Below are positions 1 through 5,304 of a stretch of DNA of 9,777 nucleotides, in pieces. The notes under the pieces are model-generated. The model had not been told where the DNA came from. It saw only the letters and a list, made by a program, of their open reading frames with translations, and searched no databases. Each line of letters begins with the position of its first letter. Within the stretch, counting starts at the first letter, position 1. Position numbers and translations under genes: made by a program. Origin of the DNA: Massilia sp. UBA2604 (GTDB lineage Bacteria > Pseudomonadota > Gammaproteobacteria > Burkholderiales > Burkholderiaceae_D); the NCBI GenBank assembly GCA_002339265.1, contig DDKG01000009.1:1-9777 (forward strand), given 5' to 3'.

Positions 1-1248
1 GTCCTTGGTGTACAGGTGCGAGTAGCCGCTTTCCTCGGACAGGTACCACAGCGTGCGGTTGTCCGGCAGCCAGCCGAATTCGGCGTTGTCGTAGTTGACC
101 CAGGCGCCGTCGGTCAGGCGGTGCAAGGGTTTCAGCTTGGCGGCGCCCAGGTCGACGCTGGCGATCCAGCGATCCTTGTTGTCGACCGCGCGCAGCATGA
201 CGGCGACGTTGGCGCCATTGGCGCTCCAGTCGATCGCATTGCGCCCGCCCGAGACCACCACCGGGCGGTTGCCCTTGAGCGGGTCCTTCTTCGCGGCGGC
301 GCGCAGCTCGGCCAGCGGGTCGACGTTGATACCCGGGAGTGCGTCGAAGGCGATGTCCTGCACCTTGTTGGTGCGCAGGTCGACCAGCTTCAGTGCATGC
401 GGCACCGGCATATTGCGGCCGACGCGGGTGCGCACGTCTTCGGTTTCTTCGTAGCCCGACTCGTTCACATAGCGCGGCATCTTGCCGGCGCGGCCCTTGT
501 CGGCGCTCTTGGCGGCGGTGACCACCAGCAGCCAGCGGCCGTCCGGCGACAGCGAGCTGCCTTCGATGGTGACCTTGTCGCCAAGGTAGATCTGGCCGGG
601 GGCCATCGAGGCGTCGGCGCGGCGCAGTTCGTCGGTGCGGGCGCGCAGGGCGTCGCGGTCATCCTTCTGGCGCTTGAGGTGCTCGATCAGGCGCAGTTCG
701 GTCGAACGGTAGGGATCTTCCTCGGGCGCGTTCGGGTCCTTGGCGGCGCGCGGCAGGGCCGCCGGGCCGGTGACCTTGCTGGCGCGGTCCCACACATACC
801 AGTCGTTGCCGATGCGGTACTGGACCGCGCGCTCGTCCGCCGTGTACTGGGCGGCGGTGATGCGGTTGGCGCCGCGTGTGACCTGGACCAGCTGGCCCGA
901 CTTGATGTCGCGCTCGAACAGGTCGCTGTTGCGCAGGACCAGCATGCGCGTGTTGTTGCGGTTGTAGACGACGTCGGCGCTGTCGATCTTCGGCAGCTCG
1001 GCGTCATGCACCAGCTGGACTTTTCCGGCCGCGACCTGGAACACGTCGCGCACCGGCGAACCGGTGCGCTTCTGCTTGTAGTACACCTGCTTGCTGTCCC
1101 AGCTGAACCAGGCGTCTTCCACCGGGGTGCCGATCCAGTCTGGATGGCTCATGGCCTGGTCGAGGGTGATTGGAGTGGATGCCGCTGCCGGCAGCGCGAT
1201 CAGTGCGGCGAAGGAGGCCGCAAACAGGGTAAGTGCAGGTGTTCGCAT
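1..1248 (-). CDS. Exported S9-family serine peptidase (DPP IV-like), N-terminal 416 codons, runs off left edge
   Basis: An uninterrupted leftward reading frame enters the window at base 1 and starts at the ATG at 1248-1246. Residues 1-23 are a classic Sec signal peptide: MRT, then a hydrophobic Ala/Leu/Phe core, then an A-A-A cleavage site before STPITLDQAM. The mature part reads as the beta-propeller domain of prolyl-oligopeptidase/dipeptidyl-peptidase IV-type enzymes, with blade-like repeats such as AWFSWDSKQVYYKQKR, LSPDGRWLLVV, IDWSANGANVAVML and FGWLPDNRTLWYLSEESGYS. The Ser-Asp-His catalytic domain would lie beyond the left edge, so activity cannot be judged here. It probably acts in the periplasm on peptides. 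Shine-Dalgarno matching before this ATG is poor, but the signal peptide fixes the start well. It has no evident link to the nitrate genes. The long rightward frame over the same bases lacks recognisable protein features and is its antisense shadow. Confidence 0.85.
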   Translation of the reverse strand, partial: MRTPALTLFAASFAALIALPAAASTPITLDQAMSHPDWIGTPVEDAWFSWDSKQVYYKQKRTGSPVRDVFQVAAGKVQLVHDAELPKIDSADVVYNRNNTRMLVLRNSDLFERDIKSGQLVQVTRGANRITAAQYTADERAVQYRIGNDWYVWDRASKVTGPAALPRAAKDPNAPEEDPYRSTELRLIEHLKRQKDDRDALRARTDELRRADASMAPGQIYLGDKVTIEGSSLSPDGRWLLVVTAAKSADKGRAGKMPRYVNESGYEETEDVRTRVGRNMPVPHALKLVDLRTNKVQDIAFDALPGINVDPLAELRAAAKKDPLKGNRPVVVSGGRNAIDWSANGANVAVMLRAVDNKDRWIASVDLGAAKLKPLHRLTDGAWVNYDNAEFGWLPDNRTLWYLSEESGYSHLYTKD

Positions 1249-1296
1249 GGGGAGTCTGATGAGTGAAGAAGTGATTCTTGCCAGAAATGCGCATGC

Positions 1297-1302
1297 ATTC
1301 TA
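1297..1302 (-). promoter_or_regulatory. Possible -10 box for the S9 peptidase gene
   Basis: Read leftward this is TAGAAT, five of six matches to the sigma70 -10 consensus, about 49 bp before the peptidase start codon. No convincing -35 box lies at the proper spacing, so this is a weak call. Confidence 0.3.
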
Positions 1303-1351
1303 GCTCAGGCACTCACCGCGGCACGCGAAATGGGTAAGGTTTTTTTGCTGT

Positions 1352-1389
1352 AAAGACAAGCGCCGGCGGTACGTCAGTACGGCCGGCGC
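1352..1389 (-). terminator. Stem-loop, likely terminator of the small-ORF transcript
   Basis: Bases 1360-1372 and 1377-1389 form a 13-bp inverted repeat with a single G-G mismatch and a 4-nt loop. Reading leftward, the stem is followed directly by TTGTCTTT (1359-1352), a moderate U-rich tract. It lies between the two small leftward ORFs and the leftward peptidase gene, where a terminator would separate the two units. Reading rightward no T tract follows the stem, so the leftward direction is preferred. Confidence 0.6.
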
Positions 1390-1414
1390 AATGCAGGGAA
1401 GCAATATGAAGTGT

Positions 1415-1435
1415 GGTGCGCCGCACTGGCGCACC
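1415..1435 (-). other. Strong stem-loop just after the 35-codon ORF
   Basis: GGTGCGCC (1415-1422) and GGCGCACC (1428-1435) are a perfect 8-bp inverted repeat with a 5-nt loop. It begins 4 nt beyond the stop codon of the 35-codon leftward ORF. There is no adjacent U tract, so it may protect the 3' end of a short mRNA or assist the larger stem-loop at 1360-1389. Confidence 0.5.
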
Positions 1436-1439
1436 GGTC

Positions 1440-1547
1440 TTACATGGCCTTGTACGGCCCTTTTGGCATACGTGGCAGGAACATGGCAACGCGGGCAGCG
1501 ACGGCCACGACGGCCAGGGCGATAGTGACGTATTCGAGTGGATGCAT
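1440..1547 (-). CDS. Small 35-residue predicted membrane protein, unknown function
   Basis: This small leftward ORF starts with ATG at 1547-1545 and stops with TAA at 1442-1440. The product begins MHPLEY, followed by a hydrophobic stretch at about residues 6-24 (rich in Val, Ala, Ile and Leu, with one Arg at 19). It ends in a basic, Pro-containing tail, LPRMPKGPYKAM. This fits a single-span inner-membrane microprotein. A GGGG ribosome-binding motif (1557-1554) sits 6 nt before the ATG, inside the last codons of the upstream 38-codon ORF, and only 2 nt separate that ORF's stop from this start. The pair is therefore probably translationally coupled. Codon third positions are mostly G or C, as in neighbouring real genes. 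I do not recognise a family. It could still be a chance ORF, but the promoter, two ribosome binding sites, coupling and downstream stem-loops argue against that. Confidence 0.55.
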   Translation of the reverse strand: MHPLEYVTIALAVVAVAARVAMFLPRMPKGPYKAM

Positions 1548-1549
1548 GA

Positions 1550-1666
1550 TTAACCCCGCACTGCAGGAGCGTAGCCGCCGTGGGCGACGTAGAGTTCTTG
1601 CGAGAAGCTGCGGATGGCCGAAATGGCGGCCGCGAAGAAGGTGGTGCGTTGGATTGCTGGAGTCAT
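1550..1666 (-). CDS. Small 38-residue protein, unknown function
   Basis: This small leftward ORF starts with ATG at 1666-1664 and stops with TAA at 1552-1550. An AGGGGA ribosome binding site (1678-1673) is placed 6 nt before the start. The product is Ala/Phe-rich at first (TTFFAAAISAIRSF, residues 8-21), perhaps an amphipathic or weakly hydrophobic helix. It then turns Gly/Tyr-rich and basic (ELYVAHGGYAPAVRG, residues 24-38). No cysteine pairs or known motif are seen. It is the first gene of a two-ORF unit with the 35-residue predicted membrane protein, 2 nt apart, under the promoter at 1706-1733. It is divergent from nasT, but nothing in the sequence ties it to nitrate metabolism. I do not recognise the family. 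Confidence 0.5.
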   Translation of the reverse strand: MTPAIQRTTFFAAAISAIRSFSQELYVAHGGYAPAVRG

Positions 1667-1705
1667 GATTTTTCCCCTGAGATAAATACTGTGATGTTGC
1701 GTTGC

Positions 1706-1733
1706 AGTATAGGGCCGTCCCAATCATAAGCAA
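1706..1733 (-). promoter_or_regulatory. Sigma70-type promoter for the two small ORFs
   Basis: Reading leftward, TTGCTT (1733-1728) and TATACT (1711-1706) are separated by 16 bp. The -10 box matches TATAAT at five of six bases and the -35 box matches TTGACA at three. Transcription would start near 1699, giving a leader of about 33 nt that carries the AGGGGA ribosome binding site of the 38-codon ORF. Confidence 0.55.
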
Positions 1734-1756
1734 ACTTTAGATTCATGATTCCAGCG

Positions 1757-1877
1757 ATTCGCGAAACGAATAATTGTTTTGTTGCTCTCATGCAAGTTAT
1801 GCGTCGGGCGCATATCTGGAAAGTCAGGGTTTGCATAAGAAGGGCATGGGTTTTTTGCTCGCACGATGCTGGTGCGA
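1757..1877 (+). promoter_or_regulatory. Upstream region of nasT with three short inverted repeats
   Basis: The 231 bp between the divergent small ORFs and nasT are visibly more AT-rich than the coding regions. They hold three short inverted repeats: ATTCG-N5-CGAAT (1757-1771), TATGCG-N5-CGCATA (1798-1814) and TCGCAC-N7-GTGCGA (1859-1877). The last ends 20 bp before the nasT start and could fold in its mRNA leader. I found no convincing sigma70 -35/-10 pair and no correctly spaced sigma54 site for nasT. Short repeats like these also arise by chance, so an operator role is only a possibility. Confidence 0.3.
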
Positions 1878-1897
1878 ATCTTGCATATCGTAAGCAC

Positions 1898-2542
1898 ATG
1901 AAATCGCGAGACAGTGCTTCACCACACCTGCGGATCGTCGTCGTGCTTTCCGCAACAGCGCCCGGTATCGACCCGGATGCCGCCCAGGCCGCGCAGGCCC
2001 GGCGCAGCACGGCGCTGCGTATCGGCCTGCTCGAATCGGGCTACGATCTGATCGCATCGCTGCCGGCCGACGTGTTCCTGCCCGAGCGCATCGCCCAGCT
2101 GCAGCCCGACCTGATCATCGCCGACAGCGAGTCCGACGCGCGCGACGTGCTCGAACACATCGTGATCGCCACCCGCGACGCGCGGCGGCCGATCGTCCTG
2201 TTCACCGAAGACGATGCGCCGGCCAGCATGGACGCGGCGATGGACGCCGGCGTCTCGGCCTATATCGTGGCAGGCCTGCAGGCCGAGCGCGTCAAGCCGG
2301 TGCTGGACGTGGCGCTGGCGCGCTTCCGGCGCGAGCAGAAACTGCTCGATGAACTGAGCGACACGCGCCAGAAGCTGGCCGAGCGCAAGACCGTCGACCG
2401 CGCCAAGGGCCTGCTCATGACGCGCTACAACCTGACCGAGGAGCAGGCCTACCAGCGCCTGCGCACGCTGGCGATGAACAAGAACCTGAAGCTGGCGGAA
2501 GTCGCACAGCGCCTGATCGACGTGGAAGACCTGCTGGGCTAG
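1898..2542 (+). CDS. nasT: NasT, ANTAR-domain transcription antiterminator of nitrate assimilation
   Basis: A cytoplasmic, RNA-binding regulator of 214 residues. Residues about 11-135 have a receiver-like fold: beta1 RIVVVLS, then PDLIIADSES with Asp76 at the usual phospho-acceptor place, then RPIVLFTEDD and GVSAYIVAGLQ. Residues about 160-214 are a typical ANTAR domain (LAERKTVDRAKGLLM, then LTEEQAYQRLRTLAM, ending AEVAQRLIDVEDLLG). In characterised NasS-NasT systems NasT binds paired hexaloop hairpins in the leader of the nitrate genes and prevents termination; NasS holds it inactive without nitrate or nitrite. Exactly such a leader lies before narK here. The start at 1898 is chosen because it immediately precedes beta1. 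The frame stays open to 1745, but that upstream part is AT-rich and not protein-like. The ribosome binding site is weak (TAAG). Odd point: the acidic pair normally following beta1 of receivers is absent. nasS follows after 34 bp. Confidence 0.9.
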   Translation: MKSRDSASPHLRIVVVLSATAPGIDPDAAQAAQARRSTALRIGLLESGYDLIASLPADVFLPERIAQLQPDLIIADSESDARDVLEHIVIATRDARRPIVLFTEDDAPASMDAAMDAGVSAYIVAGLQAERVKPVLDVALARFRREQKLLDELSDTRQKLAERKTVDRAKGLLMTRYNLTEEQAYQRLRTLAMNKNLKLAEVAQRLIDVEDLLG

Positions 2543-2576
2543 GCCGCTTCATCTATATACAAGGACAAGGAGACGT

Positions 2577-3728
2577 ATGACATTGGCAGGCAGAGGCGCC
2601 TGGATCGCCGGCACCGACCGCCCCGAGATCGAGACGGTCCGCATCGGCTTCATGCCGCTGGCCGATTGCGCGCCGCTGGTGATGGCGTCGGTGCTGGGCT
2701 TCGACGAGCAGTACGGCGTGCGCTTCGAACTCACCCGCGAGCTGTCCTGGACCGCCATGCGCGACCGCCTGATCGGCCAGCAGCTCGACGCGGCCCATGC
2801 GCTGTACGGGATGGTTTACGGTATCCAGAACGGGATCGGCACCCAGCAATGCGATATGGCGGTGTTGATGAACCTGCACCAGAACGGCCAGAACATCACG
2901 CTGTCGCGCGCGCTCGCCAACGCCGCCCACGATCCTGGCCTGCTCAGGCGCGCGATCGACGAGAAGGGGAGAAAGCTCACCCTGGCCCACACCTTCCCGA
3001 CCGGGAATCACGCGATGTTCCTGTATTACTGGCTGGCCGCGCACGGCATCGATCCGATCGAGGACTGCCAGGCGGTGACGGTGCCTCCTGGCCAGATGGC
3101 GGCCAGCCTGGCGGCCGGCCATATGGATGGCTTCTGCGCGGGCGAGCCGTGGGGCCAGCGCGCGCAGCGCGACGGCGCCGGGGTGCAGGCCGCATCCAGC
3201 GAACAGGTATGGCCGAACCATCCGGGAAAGGCGCTCGGCACGCGCGCCGATTTCGCCGCCAGCCACCCGAACACCTGCCGCGCCATGATCGCCGCGCTGC
3301 TGGAGACCACACGCTGGCTCGACGCCTCGCGCACCAACCGCGAAGCGGCGGCCGAGGTGCTGGCCAGTCCCGCCTATATCAATGCCAGCCGCGAGACGCT
3401 GCAGTTCTGCTTGGCCGGCCGCCATCTGGAAGGCGATGGCTGGCGCGGCCACAACGGCCTGCGCTTCCATGCCGACGGCGAGGCCAACTTCCCTTGGCTG
3501 TCGGACGGCATGTGGTTCATGACCCAGCATCGGCGCTGGGGCCTGCTGCGCGAGGACCCGGCCTATTTGGCGCTGGCAGCCCAGGTCAACCGCATCGACC
3601 TGTACCGCGAGGCGGCCGAGCGCACCGGCACGATGCTGCCGGGGTCTCCGATGCGCAGCTCGACCCTGTGGGGCGGCCGGGTATGGGACGGCAGCGACCC
3701 GCAGGCCTGGGCCGGCGCACCAGTCTGA
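2577..3728 (+). CDS. nasS: NasS, cytoplasmic nitrate/nitrite-binding sensor (NrtA/CmpA-like)
   Basis: A 383-residue protein of the NrtA/CmpA-like substrate-binding family but without signal peptide or lipobox: the family fold starts almost at once, with VRIGFMPLADCAPLVMA at residues 21-37. Other family-typical stretches are HTFPTGNH (138-145), which is probably near the ligand pocket, and GEPWGQ (189-194). By family knowledge NasS binds nitrate or nitrite and, when empty, sequesters NasT; ligand binding frees NasT to act on leader RNA. The start is supported by an AAGGAG ribosome binding site about 6 nt upstream. It lies 34 bp after nasT with no terminator between, so the two are probably co-transcribed. 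No U-tract terminator was seen directly after its TGA, so some read-through into the narK control region is possible. The alternative, a periplasmic ABC-transporter component, is disfavoured by the missing signal peptide and absent permease and ATPase genes. Confidence 0.88.
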   Translation: MTLAGRGAWIAGTDRPEIETVRIGFMPLADCAPLVMASVLGFDEQYGVRFELTRELSWTAMRDRLIGQQLDAAHALYGMVYGIQNGIGTQQCDMAVLMNLHQNGQNITLSRALANAAHDPGLLRRAIDEKGRKLTLAHTFPTGNHAMFLYYWLAAHGIDPIEDCQAVTVPPGQMAASLAAGHMDGFCAGEPWGQRAQRDGAGVQAASSEQVWPNHPGKALGTRADFAASHPNTCRAMIAALLETTRWLDASRTNREAAAEVLASPAYINASRETLQFCLAGRHLEGDGWRGHNGLRFHADGEANFPWLSDGMWFMTQHRRWGLLREDPAYLALAAQVNRIDLYREAAERTGTMLPGSPMRSSTLWGGRVWDGSDPQAWAGAPV

Positions 3729-3738
3729 ATTTGAACGC

Positions 3739-3787
3739 GGTGCACGCGGGTGCATCATCGTGGGGAGCGATGCACCGCAATGCAGCA
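3739..3787 (+). promoter_or_regulatory. Cluster of NtrC-like half-sites upstream of the sigma54 promoter
   Basis: This stretch contains GGTGCA (3739-3744), GGTGCA (3749-3754) and TGCACC (3771-3776). The 17-mer at 3771-3787 matches the NtrC consensus TGCACC-N5-GGTGCA at 10 of 12 fixed bases, and TGCAC-N4-GTGCA at 3741-3754 is a compressed version. The sites centre about 75-110 bp before the expected sigma54 start, a plausible enhancer distance. The same bases also make GGTGCATC/GATGCACC (3749-3776), an 8-bp inverted repeat with a 12-nt loop that could instead be a 3' hairpin of the nasTS mRNA. Confidence 0.45.
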
Positions 3788-3828
3788 TCCGGAGTCGTCC
3801 GACCGGCGTACGCCCCCTGAAGTCCCGG

Positions 3829-3844
3829 TGGCACGCCTCTTGCT
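3829..3844 (+). promoter_or_regulatory. Sigma54 (RpoN) -24/-12 promoter of the narK-nirBD-nasA operon
   Basis: TGGCACGCCTCTTGCT matches the sigma54 consensus TGGCACG-N4-TTGC(A/T) at every fixed base. The invariant GG (3830-3831) and GC (3842-3843) are exactly 10 nt apart. Transcription should begin about 12 nt downstream, near A3855, giving an mRNA leader of about 137 nt that includes both hexaloop hairpins and the attenuator before narK. Sigma54 dependence implies an activator such as NtrC, and hence expression under nitrogen limitation. Confidence 0.85.
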
Positions 3845-3894
3845 CATACCACTGACAGGATCAATGGCGATTCTCTTCACGATTTTCACTTAGC

Positions 3895-3934
3895 GCTGGC
3901 CCAACGCGGGGACGGCAACAGGACAACGGCGTCC
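3895..3934 (+). promoter_or_regulatory. Dual-hexaloop ANTAR (NasT) binding RNA in the narK leader
   Basis: Hairpin P1 pairs 3895-3902 with 3909-3916: three C-G pairs next to the loop, a G-A mismatch, then G-C, a U-G wobble, C-G and G-C. Its six-base loop is AACGCG (3903-3908). After the linker AACA (3917-3920), hairpin P2 pairs GGAC (3921-3924) with GTCC (3931-3934) around the six-base loop AACGGC (3925-3930). Both loops have A at position 1 and G at position 4, the known ANTAR recognition signature. P2 overlaps the 5' arm of the terminator (3928-3936), so P2 and the terminator cannot form together. NasT bound to P1-P2 should therefore cause antitermination. Confidence 0.82.
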
Positions 3935-3979
3935 GCAGCTACTGCCCACGGCAGCAAGCGCGGACGCCTTTTCGTTTTT
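3928..3979 (+). terminator. Leader attenuator (intrinsic terminator) before narK
   Basis: GGCGTCCGC (3928-3936) pairs perfectly with GCGGACGCC (3960-3968). The interior folds further through GCT/AGC and a CTGCC-CAC-GGCAG hairpin. The stem is followed immediately by TTTTCGTTTTT (3969-3979). It ends only 12 bp before the narK ATG and lies inside the leader of the same transcript, so it acts as a conditional terminator rather than an end-of-operon one. Its 5' arm is shared with hexaloop hairpin P2. Confidence 0.88.
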
Positions 3980-3991
3980 AAAGGAAGAACA

Positions 3992-5290
3992 ATGGCCAGC
4001 AAAGCGGACAGCATCAAGCTCTTTTCCTTCCAGGGGGCGCCCATGCGCGCCTTCCACCTGACCTGGGTCGCCTTCTTCGTCTGCTTCTTCGCCTGGTTCG
4101 CCTGCGCGCCGCTGATGCCGGTCATCAAGGGCGAGTTCGGGCTCTCGATGGAGCAGATCGCCAACATCAATATCGCGGCGGTCGCGATCACCATCTTCGT
4201 GCGTCTGCTGGTCGGTCCGCTGTGCGACCGCTATGGCCCGCGCAAGACGTACACGGGTTTGCTCCTGCTGGGCGCGATTCCCGTGCTGGGCGTGGCGCTG
4301 GCGCAGAGCTACGAAGCCTTCCTGCTGGCGCGCCTGGGCATCGGCGCGGTCGGCGCCAGCTTCGTCATCACCCAGTACCACACGTCGGTCATGTTCGGAC
4401 CGAAAGTGGTCGGCACCGCCAACGCGGCGGCGGCCGGCTGGGGCAATGCCGGCGGCGGCGCGGCGCAGGCGGTCATGCCGCTGATGCTGACCGCGATCGT
4501 GATGCTGGGCGTGAGCCAGTCGCTGAGCTGGCGCCTGGCGCTGGTGGTGCCCGGCGTGATGATGATCGTGATGGCGTTCTTCTACTGGCGCTATACGCAG
4601 GACTGCCCGGCCGGCAACTACGACGAGCTGCGCAAGACCGGCCTGATGCTTGATGCCGGCGGCAAGGGCGGTTGGGCGAGCTTCGTCGCCGGCTGCCGCA
4701 ACTATCGCGCCTGGCTGCTGTTCGTCACCTACGGCGCCTGCTTCGGCATCGAGATCTTCATCCACAACATCGCCGCCGTGTACTACGTCGAGCACTTCGA
4801 CTTGTCGCTGGCGCAGGCCGGCATGGCGGCCGGCAGCTTCGGCCTGCTGGCGCTGTTCGCCCGCGCCCTGGGCGGCTGGTTGTCGGACAAGGCCGCGCTG
4901 TCGGGTGACCTGAACCGCCGCGTGACCGTGCTGTTCGTGCTGATGATCGGCGAAGGCCTCGGCCTGCTGTGGTTCGCCCAGGCCGAGGGCGTCGTGTTCG
5001 CCGTGGTCGCGATGCTGGTGTTCGGCCTGTTCACCCACATGGCATGCGGCGCCACCTATGCGCTGGTGCCGTTCATTGCGCCGAAGGCACTGGGCGGCGT
5101 GGCCGGCATCGTCGGCGCCGGCGGCAACGTCGGCGCGGTGGCCGCCGGCTTCCTGATGAAGGGCACGGGCGACATCAAGCAGACGCTCACGATCCTCAGC
5201 GGCCTGGTGCTGGTCGCCAGCGTCTGCGCCATCGCAGCCCGTTTCACCGCGACCAGCGCCAGCAGTGCACCGGCCGCAGCAGCAGCTTAA
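3992..5290 (+). CDS. narK: Nitrate/nitrite transporter, MFS, NarK/NasA-type (NNP family)
   Basis: A 432-residue inner-membrane protein that brings nitrate into the cell and may also exchange or export nitrite. The sequence has about 12 hydrophobic segments. It carries the family's two nitrate-signature stretches: GWGNAGGG at residues 149-156 and GAGGNVG at 375-381. Two membrane-embedded arginines are placed where the family binds nitrate, R71 in FVRLLVGPLCDRYGPRK and R291 in FARALGGWLSDK. After about residue 415 the C-terminus is a short Ala/Ser-rich tail. The start has a strong AAGGAAG ribosome binding site 4-10 nt upstream, just past the attenuator. It is the first gene of the operon, with nirB 14 bp downstream. 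The reductases downstream are assimilatory-type, so a nitrate uptake role is favoured over respiratory antiport; sequence alone does not settle whether it is a symporter or an antiporter. Confidence 0.9.
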   Translation: MASKADSIKLFSFQGAPMRAFHLTWVAFFVCFFAWFACAPLMPVIKGEFGLSMEQIANINIAAVAITIFVRLLVGPLCDRYGPRKTYTGLLLLGAIPVLGVALAQSYEAFLLARLGIGAVGASFVITQYHTSVMFGPKVVGTANAAAAGWGNAGGGAAQAVMPLMLTAIVMLGVSQSLSWRLALVVPGVMMIVMAFFYWRYTQDCPAGNYDELRKTGLMLDAGGKGGWASFVAGCRNYRAWLLFVTYGACFGIEIFIHNIAAVYYVEHFDLSLAQAGMAAGSFGLLALFARALGGWLSDKAALSGDLNRRVTVLFVLMIGEGLGLLWFAQAEGVVFAVVAMLVFGLFTHMACGATYALVPFIAPKALGGVAGIVGAGGNVGAVAAGFLMKGTGDIKQTLTILSGLVLVASVCAIAARFTATSASSAPAAAAA

Positions 5291-5304
5291 TCAGGGAGAA
5301 GAGA

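Noticed and set aside
16..1266. 416-codon rightward open frame at the left end
   Set aside because: It is the antisense shadow of the signal-peptide-bearing S9 peptidase on the other strand. Its translation is low-complexity Val/Ala/Gly/Arg/His-rich and shows no family.
1440..1733. 97-codon leftward frame ending with the 35-residue ORF
   Set aside because: The upstream part starts inside the -35 region of the promoter and overlaps the 38-codon ORF in another frame. The internal ATG at 1547 has its own ribosome binding site.
1816..1838. TGGAAA...TTTGCA as a sigma54 site upstream of nasT
   Set aside because: The GG and GC elements are 13 nt apart instead of the required 10.
1745..1897. 51-codon upstream extension of the nasT frame
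   Set aside because: It is AT-rich, has no ribosome binding site and is unlike NasT N-termini; the receiver fold begins right after the ATG at 1898.
3749..3776. Hairpin after nasS as an intrinsic terminator
   Set aside because: The 8-bp stem is real but no U tract follows, and the loop is 12 nt. Its half-sites fit NtrC binding better.
3805..3814. GGCGTACGCC perfect 10-bp palindrome
   Set aside because: Short GC-rich palindromes are common here. It sits between the NtrC-like sites and the sigma54 core, with no recognised binding protein.
3851..3924. Repeated ACAGGA (3855-3860 and 3919-3924 region) as the ANTAR hexaloops
   Set aside because: Neither copy is flanked by a proper stem that gives a six-base loop. 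The AACGCG and AACGGC loops have real stems and the correct relation to the terminator.
4969..5304. 112-codon N-terminal extension of the nirB frame
   Set aside because: It overlaps narK in another frame and reads as Arg/Gly-rich noise. The FAD motif and ribosome binding site support the start at 5305.
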